Shown: piece after piece, positions 16,232 to 24,259 of the stretch
How the letters are laid out: every line of letters starts with the position of its first letter
How positions within the stretch are numbered: position 1 is the first letter of the stretch
Assembly: GCA_036521075.1 (NCBI GenBank)
Contig: DATDIL010000022.1
Location: 1-64,000 of the forward strand
Reading direction: 5' to 3'
Source: DAIDKA01 sp036521075
Lineage (GTDB): Bacteria > Pseudomonadota > Gammaproteobacteria > Steroidobacterales > Steroidobacteraceae
Length of the DNA stretch: 64,000 nt
Made by a program: the position numbers and the translations under genes
Notes under the pieces: model-generated
What the model was told of the DNA's origin: nothing
Seen by the model: only the letters and a program-made list of their open reading frames with translations
Databases searched by the model: none

Positions 16232-19200
16232 ATGTCAGCCGAGATGCCCGCGGCCCGGGTTCGCCTCATCGGACGTATCGTCGCTGCAGCGCGCAGCGTG
16301 GCGCGCAAATCCGGCAAATTCGCAGGCGCGGCATTTCTGCAGCGCTACTTTTCGGGACTCGCCGAGGAGGATCTCCTCGCGCGCGATCCGCAATACTTGG
16401 CCCGCGTTGCAATCGCGCATTGGCGTGCCGCTGAGCACCGTGCGCCGGGGCGCGCGCTGGTGTCGATCCTGGATGGCGAGTTCGGCACCGACGCGGCGCC
16501 GGGCCCGCACACGCTGGTGGCGGTGGTCACGGCGGACATGCCCTTCCTCGTGGACTCATTGCTGTTGGCGTTCGGCCGCCTCGGCATCGGCGTGCACCTG
16601 ATCATCCATCCGGTGTTCGAGGTGGCCGCGCGACGCGAGTCCTGGCAGCTGTTCGAAGTGGATCGGCAGATCGAACCGGCGCGGTTGGAACTGATCAAGG
16701 TCACTTTGAGTGCAACGCTCGCCGATGTGCGCGCCGCCGTGTCGGACTGGCAGCCCATGCTGCAGCAGGCCCGGGTCGCCGCGCGCGGGCTGCAGCAGGC
16801 AGGCGTACCGCCCGAAGCCGACGTGGTCGAAGCCCAGGCCCTCGTTGAATGGATGGCGCTCGGGTACTTTACCTTCCTCGGCTATCGTCGCTATCGGCTG
16901 CGTCGCGGCACCCGGCAGGATCAACTGGTGTCCGTGCCTGAGTCCGGACTCGGAATTTTGCGCGCCGGCCGGCCCGGTGTGCCGCCTCCCACACCCACGG
17001 TGCTCACGGGCGCCCTGCGCCGCGAGGCGCGCGCCCCCCGGGCGGTGCTGGTGACGAAGGCCAATACGCGCGCGACAGTGCACCGCGGCAGTTATCTGGA
17101 CTACGTCGGGGTGCGCACGTTCGATGCGCACGGCCGGGTCACCGGTGAGCACCGTTTCCTGGGACTGTGGACCTCTTCGGCCTACCAAAGCAGCCCGCGC
17201 ACCATCCCTGTGGTGAAGGACAAGCTCAACGCAGTCACGAGTGCCCTCGATGCAGCACCCGGTGGCCACGATGCCAAGGCGCTGGCTCACGTGCTGGAAA
17301 CCTATCCGCGTGATGAACTGTTCCAGGCGAGCGTGGCCGAACTCGTGCGCAGCGCCCGCGGCATCGTCAACCTGTACGAGCGCTCACAGGTGCGCCTGTT
17401 CGCGCGCCGCGACCCTTTCGGCCGCTTCTATGCCTGCCTGGTCTACGTCCCGCGCGACCGCTACGACACGCGTGTCCTGGCGCGCATCGAGGCTTTGCTG
17501 CGCGCTGATCTGGGCGGACAGACGGTGGAAAGCCAGGTCGAGATTTCCGACTCCACCCTGGCGCGACTGTATGTGGTGGTGCGACTGGGCCCCGCGCGGC
17601 CTGCGCGCGTGGATCTGGCGCGGATTGAACGCGCGTTGGCGCGCGCAGCCTCGACCTGGCAGGCTGGACTGCGCGATGCCCTCACCGCCAGCATGGATGA
17701 GGCTGCGGCCCTGGCGCTGTGGGCGCGCTTCGCGCACCTGTTCCCGGCGGCCTATACCGACCAGGTATCGCCCGTTGCGGCACTGGGTGATATCGCAGAA
17801 TTGATGGCCTTGGGGCCGCAGTCCGACGCCATGCGCCTGCGACTGCACCGCGCCGGCGGGGAAGCCGGCACGCAGTTGCACCTGACGCTGTACCGTCGCG
17901 GGGCCGCGGTCTCGATTTCCGATGTCGTGCCGGTGATGGAGAACTTCGGCCTGCGTGTCATCGCCGAGCAACCGTACGAAATCAGGTGGCCCGAGGGCAC
18001 GCAGGCCCGGATCCAGGACTTCGAGCTGGCCCATGCGACGGCATTTGACATCGGCAAGCTCGGCGCTTTGCTGACGGCGGCCATCGACAGCGTCTGGTGC
18101 GGGGCCACCGAAAACGATGGCTTCAACCGCCTGCTGCCACTGACCGGCCTGGCGGCACGCGAGATCATGGTGCTGCGCGCCTGCGGTCGGTATCTGCTGC
18201 AGACCGGTCTGCCGTTCAGCCAGGCCTACATGGAGCGCGTGCTGCAGAGCAATCCGGGCATCGCACTGAAGCTGTTCCAGCTGTTCGAGCGGCGCCTGAA
18301 CCCGACGCGTTCCGCCGCTGCACGCAGCCGTACGCAGCCGCTCGAAGCGGCAATCGCACGCGATCTGGAAGCGGTGACCAGTCTGGACGCGGACCGGATT
18401 CTGCGCGCCTTTCAACACGTGATTCGCGCCACCGTGCGCACCAACTTCTGGTGCAGAGTCGCGGGTGCGAACCGACCGTGCCTGTCATTGAAGCTGGACT
18501 CGCAGTCGATACCTGAGCTGCCGCTGCCACGACCGATGTTCGAGGTATTTGTGTACAGCCCCGATGTGGAAGCCGTGCATCTGCGCGTGGCGCAAGTGGC
18601 GCGCGGCGGTATCCGCTGGTCCGACCGTCATGAGGACTTCCGAACCGAAGTGCTCGGTCTGATGAAGGCTCAGAACGTCAAGAATACGGTAATCGTGCCG
18701 ATGGGCGCCAAAGGGGGCTTCGTCGTCAAGCGCTCGGGCGCCACGACACCTGAGGAACGCCAGCGCGAAGGCATCCGCTGCTATCAGACGTTCATGCGCG
18801 GGCTGCTCGACGTCACCGACAATCTCGTCAAGGATCGCATCGTGCCGCCGCCGTTTGTGGCCCGTCGCGACGCGGATGATCCGTATCTGGTCGTCGCCGC
18901 TGACAAGGGCACGGCCAGCTTCTCCGATATCGCCAACGCGGTGTCGGCCGAATACGCCTTCTGGCTGGGAGACGCGTTCGCCTCCGGAGGCTCCGCGGGC
19001 TACGATCACAAGAAGATGGGCATCACCGCGCGGGGCGCCTGGGAATCGGTGAAACGCCATTTCCGGGAACTGGGTCGCGACATCCAGCGCGAAGACTTTT
19101 CAGTCTGCGGCATCGGCGACATGTCGGGCGATGTCTTCGGCAACGGAATGTTGCTGTCGCGGCATATCCGCCTGGTCGCGGCCTTCGACCACCGGCATAT

Positions 19201-20986
19201 ATTCGTGGACCCGACGCCGGATGTCGCGGCCAGCTTCGCCGAACGCGAACGGCTGTTTGCCCTGGCCCGCTCCTCCTGGGATGACTACTCGAGAAAACTC
19301 ATCTCGCGCGGCGGCGGCGTGTTCCCGCGCGGCGCGAAGTCGATCGCGCTGTCGCCGCAGATGCGTGAACTGCTGGGCCTGGATGTGCCCAATGCCACGC
19401 CCGTGGAAATCATCCGCGCCATTCTCACCCTGCCGGTCGATTTGCTGTGGAACGGCGGCATCGGCACCTACGTGAAGGCGACGAGCGAAAGCCACGCACA
19501 GATCGGCGACCGTGCGAATGACGCCCTGCGCGTCAATGGCGCCGAGCTGCACGCGAAGGTGGTGGGCGAAGGCGGCAATCTTGGCGTCTCGCAGCTCGGG
19601 CGGGTCGAGTACGCCCTGAAGGGCGGCCGATTGAATACCGACTTCATCGACAACTCCGCCGGCGTGAACACCTCCGATGTGGAGGTGAACCTGAAGATCC
19701 TGCTCAATCCCTTGGTGCTCGCCGGCAAGCTGCGCCTGCAGGAGCGCGACCAGGTGTTGACGCGCATGACCGCCGATGTGGCGGCCCTGGTCCTGCGCAA
19801 CAACTATCTGCAAAGCCAGGCGCTGAGCACGCTGGAGAGCCAGGCCATTGCGCGCTTGCCCGAGTATCAGCATCTGATCCGGCAACTGGAGCGCAGCGGC
19901 GAACTGAAGCGCCGCATCGAGTTCCTGCCGGATGACGAAGCACTCGATGAGCGTCGCAAGCTGTCACAGGGCCTGACGCGGCCGGAACTCGCCGTACTGC
20001 TGTCCTACAGCAAGATCTGGCTCAGTCACCACCTGGTCGGATCCGATGTGCCCGAGGATCCGTATCTTTCGCGGGAACTGGAGCGATACTTCCCCGAGGC
20101 CGTGCGCACCCGCTTCGCGCGTGCCATCAGCCGGCACCGTCTGCGGCGTGAAATCATTGCAACGGCGACCACCAACAGCCTCGTGAACCGGATGGGACCC
20201 ACGTTCGTCATTCGCGCGCAGGAAGAGACCGGAGCGGCGCCATCGCGCGTGGCACGCGCCTACACCGCCGCACGTGAAGTATTTGAAATGCGCGATCTGT
20301 GGGCGCAGATCGAAGCCCTCGACAACCGGGTACCCGCGCCGATGCAGTACACCATGCTGTACGAGACCAGTCGACTGCTGCGGCGGCTGAGCTACTGGCT
20401 GTTGCTGAACAGACCTACCCTGTCGATCGAGGCGGCGGTGAGCGAGCTGCGCGCTCCCGTGCGCAACCTCACGGCCCATCTGGCCGGGGCACTGTGCGGC
20501 CAATGGCGCGCAGGCTTCGATGCCGTACTCGCCCGGTACGCCAGCGCCGGCGTACCGGCGGTACTGGCCACACGCATGGGCCTGTTGGACGCGCAGAACA
20601 GCTCCCTGGATCTGGTCGAACTCGCCGCGGCCGGCAAAGTCTCGATCACCGATGCGGCACAGGTGTACTTCGGCATGGGCGCGCGCCTCGGCCTGGATTG
20701 GATTCACTCGCAGGTCGAAACGTTGCGGATCGACGGCAACTGGCAGGCCGTGGCCCGTGCGGGCCTGCGCAACAGCGTGTTCCAGTCACAACGCCTGCTG
20801 ACGCGCGAGGCCTTGGGCCAGCCCGGTCGCATCAGCCCCGCGGGCCGCATCGAAACATGGATCACCGCCAACGCCAGCAACCTGGCGCAATGGGAACGCA
20901 TGCTGGCCGACATGCGCACGGCCGGCAAAGCCGACTTCGCCACGCTGTCGGTCGGCGCAGATGCCCTGCGTCGCCTGACGGGCTGA
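16232..20986 (+). CDS. NAD-specific glutamate dehydrogenase, large (about 180 kDa) type
   Basis: 1584 residues, the length of the L-GDH180 family that deaminates glutamate to 2-oxoglutarate with NAD. The N-terminal half holds ACT-like regulatory regions. The catalytic part begins near residue 785 with RGGIRWSDRHEDFRTEV and the Lys-rich active-site segment MGAKGGFVVKR (about 823-833). GIGDMSGDVFGNGML follows near 960, then ELLWNGGIGTY-type and EGGNLG motifs. The C-terminal domain is helical. ATG at 16232 has no obvious Shine-Dalgarno. This catabolic enzyme complements the acyl-CoA and amino-acid oxidation genes upstream. Confidence 0.96.
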   Translation: MSAEMPAARVRLIGRIVAAARSVARKSGKFAGAAFLQRYFSGLAEEDLLARDPQYLARVAIAHWRAAEHRAPGRALVSILDGEFGTDAAPGPHTLVAVVTADMPFLVDSLLLAFGRLGIGVHLIIHPVFEVAARRESWQLFEVDRQIEPARLELIKVTLSATLADVRAAVSDWQPMLQQARVAARGLQQAGVPPEADVVEAQALVEWMALGYFTFLGYRRYRLRRGTRQDQLVSVPESGLGILRAGRPGVPPPTPTVLTGALRREARAPRAVLVTKANTRATVHRGSYLDYVGVRTFDAHGRVTGEHRFLGLWTSSAYQSSPRTIPVVKDKLNAVTSALDAAPGGHDAKALAHVLETYPRDELFQASVAELVRSARGIVNLYERSQVRLFARRDPFGRFYACLVYVPRDRYDTRVLARIEALLRADLGGQTVESQVEISDSTLARLYVVVRLGPARPARVDLARIERALARAASTWQAGLRDALTASMDEAAALALWARFAHLFPAAYTDQVSPVAALGDIAELMALGPQSDAMRLRLHRAGGEAGTQLHLTLYRRGAAVSISDVVPVMENFGLRVIAEQPYEIRWPEGTQARIQDFELAHATAFDIGKLGALLTAAIDSVWCGATENDGFNRLLPLTGLAAREIMVLRACGRYLLQTGLPFSQAYMERVLQSNPGIALKLFQLFERRLNPTRSAAARSRTQPLEAAIARDLEAVTSLDADRILRAFQHVIRATVRTNFWCRVAGANRPCLSLKLDSQSIPELPLPRPMFEVFVYSPDVEAVHLRVAQVARGGIRWSDRHEDFRTEVLGLMKAQNVKNTVIVPMGAKGGFVVKRSGATTPEERQREGIRCYQTFMRGLLDVTDNLVKDRIVPPPFVARRDADDPYLVVAADKGTASFSDIANAVSAEYAFWLGDAFASGGSAGYDHKKMGITARGAWESVKRHFRELGRDIQREDFSVCGIGDMSGDVFGNGMLLSRHIRLVAAFDHRHIFVDPTPDVAASFAERERLFALARSSWDDYSRKLISRGGGVFPRGAKSIALSPQMRELLGLDVPNATPVEIIRAILTLPVDLLWNGGIGTYVKATSESHAQIGDRANDALRVNGAELHAKVVGEGGNLGVSQLGRVEYALKGGRLNTDFIDNSAGVNTSDVEVNLKILLNPLVLAGKLRLQERDQVLTRMTADVAALVLRNNYLQSQALSTLESQAIARLPEYQHLIRQLERSGELKRRIEFLPDDEALDERRKLSQGLTRPELAVLLSYSKIWLSHHLVGSDVPEDPYLSRELERYFPEAVRTRFARAISRHRLRREIIATATTNSLVNRMGPTFVIRAQEETGAAPSRVARAYTAAREVFEMRDLWAQIEALDNRVPAPMQYTMLYETSRLLRRLSYWLLLNRPTLSIEAAVSELRAPVRNLTAHLAGALCGQWRAGFDAVLARYASAGVPAVLATRMGLLDAQNSSLDLVELAAAGKVSITDAAQVYFGMGARLGLDWIHSQVETLRIDGNWQAVARAGLRNSVFQSQRLLTREALGQPGRISPAGRIETWITANASNLAQWERMLADMRTAGKADFATLSVGADALRRLTG

Positions 20987-21018
20987 CGGCCGCCCGCCCC
21001 TGCGCTACAGTAGTGCGC

Positions 21019-21768
21019 ATGCCTGGAAAACTCATACTGGTCCGCCATGGCCAGAGCACCTGGAATGTCGAGAACCTGTTCACTGGGTGGCACGACGTCG
21101 ACCTCTCCGAGCAAGGCCGCACCGAAGCGTGCAGCGCGGGCCGCCAGATCCTTGCCGAAAAGCTCAACATCGATTTCGCCTTCACGTCGGTGTTGAAGCG
21201 CGCCATCCGCACACTGTGGTTCATCCTGGATGAAACCGATCGGATGTGGGTTCCGGTGGAACGCAGCTGGCGGCTGAATGAGCGTCATTACGGCGCATTG
21301 CAGGGTTTGAACAAGGCCCAGACGGTGGAAAAACACGGCGCGGCACAGGTGCTGCTCTGGCGTCGCAGCTACGATGTTCCGCCGCCGGCATTGGCGCTGG
21401 ATGATCCACGCCATCCCGGTCGCGATCCGCGCTACCACGACGTGGATCCGGCGCTGCTGCCAGCCACGGAGTCGCTCAAGGACACTCTCGCCCGAGTGCT
21501 CCCGTTGTGGCACCAGCGCGTTGCGCCGCAACTGCTCGCGGGCCGCAACGTGCTGGTGACGGCGCATGGCAACAGCCTGCGCGCCATGGTGAAAATGCTC
21601 GACAACCGCTCGGAAGCGGAGATCGTCGAGCTGAATATTCCAACCGGTGTGCCATTGCTGTACGAACTGGACGCGAATCTCGCGCCCCTTTCAAGTCGCT
21701 ACCTGGGAGACCCCGCGGCGGTGGCGGCCGCGGCGGAAGCGGTGCGGCGTCAGACCGAGAAACGCTAA
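21019..21768 (+). CDS. gpmA: 2,3-bisphosphoglycerate-dependent phosphoglycerate mutase
   Basis: 249-residue glycolytic mutase interconverting 3- and 2-phosphoglycerate. The catalytic histidine is His10 in LVRHGQSTWN. Other family motifs are FTGWHDVDLSEQG, RSWRLNERHYGALQGLNK, ALPATESLKDTLARVLP-like text and TAHGNSLRA. The ATG at 21019 was chosen because the RHG motif must lie close to the N-terminus; the open frame continues upstream into the GDH gene as an artefact. Its stop overlaps the convergent RraB-like gene by four bases. Confidence 0.96.
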   Translation: MPGKLILVRHGQSTWNVENLFTGWHDVDLSEQGRTEACSAGRQILAEKLNIDFAFTSVLKRAIRTLWFILDETDRMWVPVERSWRLNERHYGALQGLNKAQTVEKHGAAQVLLWRRSYDVPPPALALDDPRHPGRDPRYHDVDPALLPATESLKDTLARVLPLWHQRVAPQLLAGRNVLVTAHGNSLRAMVKMLDNRSEAEIVELNIPTGVPLLYELDANLAPLSSRYLGDPAAVAAAAEAVRRQTEKR

Positions 21769-22196
21769 GGCACTTGTGGCCTTTTCGGCACGACCGCGGC
21801 AGACCAGCCGTCGTAGTGACCGCCATTGGCCTTGGCCAGCTCGCGGAAACGCTTGGTCAGTTCGTGCATTCCGGGCACCGACAGCCGCATTGACTTGGTG
21901 GCATGCAGGCTGAAGGGATGATCGGCGGGATTGTCCGGCGCCTCGTGCACATCGACCTGATAGCCCTCCGCTTCGAGGATCGCAGCCACCGCCTGGCCGG
22001 CCGCCTGCGACGGCATCGCCATGAAGAAATCCACTTCATGCGGCTGAAAGGGATCAGAGCCGGATTTGCGCAACCGGTCGATCAGGCGCTCATCCCAGTC
22101 CTTCACCTGCGTCTCTTTCATCTTGCGGATGCCGTAATAGATGCGCCCGAGTAGCACGGCACCCGCCAGAAACAGCAATGCGAGTACCCAGCTCAT
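21765..22196 (-). CDS. RraB-family protein with N-terminal membrane anchor
   Basis: 143 residues. An N-terminal hydrophobic helix (about 3-21) is followed by a domain resembling the RNase E inhibitor RraB: DPFQPHEVDFFMAMPSQ, AILEAEGYQVDV, HATKSMRLSVPGMHELTKRFRELAKANGGHYDGW. In E. coli RraB is soluble; the membrane segment here differs and could localise the regulator near membrane-bound RNase E. ATG at 22196 overlaps the ferredoxin stop (ATGA). Family membership is clear, but inhibition of RNase E is an inference. Confidence 0.8.
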   Translation of the reverse strand: MSWVLALLFLAGAVLLGRIYYGIRKMKETQVKDWDERLIDRLRKSGSDPFQPHEVDFFMAMPSQAAGQAVAAILEAEGYQVDVHEAPDNPADHPFSLHATKSMRLSVPGMHELTKRFRELAKANGGHYDGWSAAVVPKRPQVP

Positions 22197-22507
22197 TCGT
22201 CGGGCGCAACCGTCACGCGCAGCCCGGCCAGGGCATCGGTGAACTCGATCTGGCAGGACAGGCGCGAATTGGGTTCGCGGTGCGCCAGATCAGCCAGCAG
22301 CTCGCGCTCATCGGACATCGCCGCGGGCAGCTTGGTGGTCCACTGCGGATCGACGTAGACATGACAGGTCGCGCAAGAACACATGCCACCGCAAATCGCC
22401 GCCACGCCATATTCCAGGTCACGCAGTGTCTCCATTACTTTAAGGCCCTTCTTCGCCTCGACCTGGTGTTCAACTCCGTTCCGATCAACCACTCTCAACA
22501 AAGGCAT
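22193..22507 (-). CDS. 2Fe-2S ferredoxin, adrenodoxin type
   Basis: 104-residue ferredoxin with the cluster ligands in CGGMCSCATCHVYV and a fourth Cys in RLSCQIEF, matching the adrenodoxin/putidaredoxin group that feeds P450s or Fe-S assembly. The ATG at 22507 was selected because family homology begins at once; the longer open frame upstream is artefactual. No isc genes are nearby. The gene sits 34 bases after the kinase gene of the thiamine operon and may be transcribed with it, though a functional tie is not evident. Confidence 0.9.
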   Translation of the reverse strand: MPLLRVVDRNGVEHQVEAKKGLKVMETLRDLEYGVAAICGGMCSCATCHVYVDPQWTTKLPAAMSDERELLADLAHREPNSRLSCQIEFTDALAGLRVTVAPDE

Positions 22508-22541
22508 GAATCCGCTCCGGGAAAGCACTGGGGGAAAGCAG

Positions 22542-23372
22542 CTAGTGTGCCGGTGGCGGGTGGCGGCGGGCAAGCTCCAGGCGGCGGTACCACAGATTCG
22601 ACAAAAGCCGGTAGACCCAGGCCAGATCTTCGAGTGCGGACAGCGTGACCGATCCGGGCAGTCCACAGCGGCGCAGCAGCGTCGTTCCGTGGGCCATCAC
22701 CGGCGGATAATAGGCCGCCAGGCATGCGAGATCCATCAACGGGTCCGCGACCGCAGCATATTCCCAGTCAATGAGCCGCGGCCGGCCCCTGCCCATCACG
22801 TTCGTGTGACTCAGATCGCCATGGACGATGCACGCGGGACGAGCCGCATCCGCCTGACGTGCCAGGATTTCCAAGGCGCGCCTCACTTGGGGCCGCAGCA
22901 ACTGCACCGCAGCGCCATCCTGCGCGGCGATGTGGGCCAGGTGACCTTCCAGGAGCGCCCGCAGTTGAACCCGCAAGCCCTTCGGCGGGGGCAGTGCATG
23001 CAGTTCACACAGGGTGTGCGCAAGTGCCCGCAGCCGATTCTCATCAGCAAAGTCGGCCGCCCGCCAGGGCGCACCGTTCAGGAATTCGGTGACGAGGTAG
23101 CGTCCGGCCGGATCCGCGGCCAGGACGCGGCTGGCGAGGCCCGCCGCAGCGGCAGCGGCGTGCAGGACCGCCTCACGTTTGCGGTCCACGCCCAAATCCA
23201 GGGAATAAGGCTCATGCAGGCGCACCACGAAGCGTCCCATCCGCGTCTGCACCCGGAAGGTGGCGTTGGTCGTGCCGCCCGCAAGGGCCTGCACCTCAAT
23301 GTCGGCGCCCGGTTCAGCCCCCGGCACCTGGCCCAGGGCCTGCTGCCAGGCCACACTGGTCGGAGGATTCAC
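22542..23372 (-). CDS. thiK: Aminoglycoside/choline-kinase-fold protein, probable thiamine kinase
   Basis: 276-residue small-molecule kinase of the APH/choline kinase superfamily. The catalytic loop is HGDLSHTN (His184, Asp186, Asn191), followed by the metal-binding Asp202 in LIDWEYA. The length matches E. coli ThiK (274 aa). GTG at 23372 overlaps the pnuT stop (GTGA). Because the gene is last in a riboswitch-controlled run with a TonB receptor, a thiamine-binding protein and PnuT, phosphorylation of imported thiamine is the best-supported role. Choline or another alcohol would be the alternative on sequence alone. Confidence 0.72.
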   Translation of the reverse strand: MNPPTSVAWQQALGQVPGAEPGADIEVQALAGGTTNATFRVQTRMGRFVVRLHEPYSLDLGVDRKREAVLHAAAAAAGLASRVLAADPAGRYLVTEFLNGAPWRAADFADENRLRALAHTLCELHALPPPKGLRVQLRALLEGHLAHIAAQDGAAVQLLRPQVRRALEILARQADAARPACIVHGDLSHTNVMGRGRPRLIDWEYAAVADPLMDLACLAAYYPPVMAHGTTLLRRCGLPGSVTLSALEDLAWVYRLLSNLWYRRLELARRHPPPAH

Positions 23373-23980
23373 ACCCCAACCGGCGCCACAGCGGCCGTCT
23401 GCTCGCGCCAGGTACGCCACCAGGCGCGGTGCCCGACGACAATGACGAGCAGCGTCGCCGCCGTCATCAGACCCAGCAAATACAGCTTCTGTTCAAAGAA
23501 CAGGAATGCCTCGACCGCATCAATCACGAACCAGTAAACCCAGTTTTCAAGCTTCACGCGCGCCACCAGCCAGGTCGTGAACAAGCTTCCCCAGGTCGTG
23601 AGCGAGTCAAGATAAGGCCACGCAGCCTGGGTCTCGCGCTCCAGGTATTGGGCGGTCAGGACACTCACCAGCACCACTGCCGCACTGCCCAGCACATGCC
23701 AGCGCAGCGGCAGCAGCGACACCGCCGGGCGTGGAATCTGCGCGTCGGTCCAGCGCCAGTAACCGTAGACGGAAACGAGCACATAGTAGACGTTGAGGCC
23801 GGCCTGCATTGGCAAGCCTCTCTGCGCCGACAGCCAGATGACGATGGCCGAACTGATGCCACCGGCCACCCAGCACCAACGGCTGCGCTTGACGGCCAGC
23901 ACCAGGTACGCCACGCCGAGAATGACGGCGATCACCTCCGCCATGGACATCGCCTGCAGTGCGGCGATGATGCGAGTCAT
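23369..23980 (-). CDS. pnuT: Thiamine transporter of the PnuC family (PnuT)
   Basis: 203-residue polytopic inner-membrane protein with about seven hydrophobic segments and the PnuC signature (ENWVYWFVIDAVEAFLFFEQKLYLLG). PnuC-type carriers facilitate vitamin diffusion, with trapping by phosphorylation inside. Under a TPP riboswitch and next to a kinase, the substrate is thiamine rather than nicotinamide riboside. Either the ATG at 23980 (TGATG overlap with the preceding stop) or a GTG three bases upstream could initiate. The kinase gene overlaps the stop, giving tight coupling. Confidence 0.87.
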   Translation of the reverse strand: MTRIIAALQAMSMAEVIAVILGVAYLVLAVKRSRWCWVAGGISSAIVIWLSAQRGLPMQAGLNVYYVLVSVYGYWRWTDAQIPRPAVSLLPLRWHVLGSAAVVLVSVLTAQYLERETQAAWPYLDSLTTWGSLFTTWLVARVKLENWVYWFVIDAVEAFLFFEQKLYLLGLMTAATLLVIVVGHRAWWRTWREQTAAVAPVGV

Positions 23981-24240
23981 CACCGGATGAGGCCCGCATC
24001 AGTCAAGGGCCCGATGACTTTCATGACCACCACGGACTTGTCCACCTGAGTGAAGGTGTTGCGAATCTCGCGGGTCAGCGTCGCAAACACCAGATCGAAG
24101 GGACCGACCACCTGGGTACTGAGACTGTTGGTGATCACTCGCACGCCACTGGCAGTATTGAGCCGATCGATGAAGTCCTTGATCTTCGGCACCCGATCAG
24201 GCTCCAGTGGGTACAGGCTCAGCTCAACAGCGATATCCAT
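23980..24240 (-). CDS. YkoF/MTH1187-type thiamine-binding protein
   Basis: 86-residue ferredoxin-like-fold protein of the thiamine-binding YkoF group: an N-terminal strand MDIAVELSLYPL, then IKDFIDRL, then VRVITNSLSTQVVGPFDLVFATL. No signal peptide is seen, so it acts in the cytoplasm, perhaps buffering thiamine. ATG at 24240 follows GGAG. It lies 19 bases after the TonB receptor gene, and its stop touches the pnuT start. The family call is from pattern recognition of the short sequence; context strongly supports it. Confidence 0.83.
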   Translation of the reverse strand: MDIAVELSLYPLEPDRVPKIKDFIDRLNTASGVRVITNSLSTQVVGPFDLVFATLTREIRNTFTQVDKSVVVMKVIGPLTDAGLIR

Positions 24241-24259
24241 GGGACTGCTCCTTTTTGGC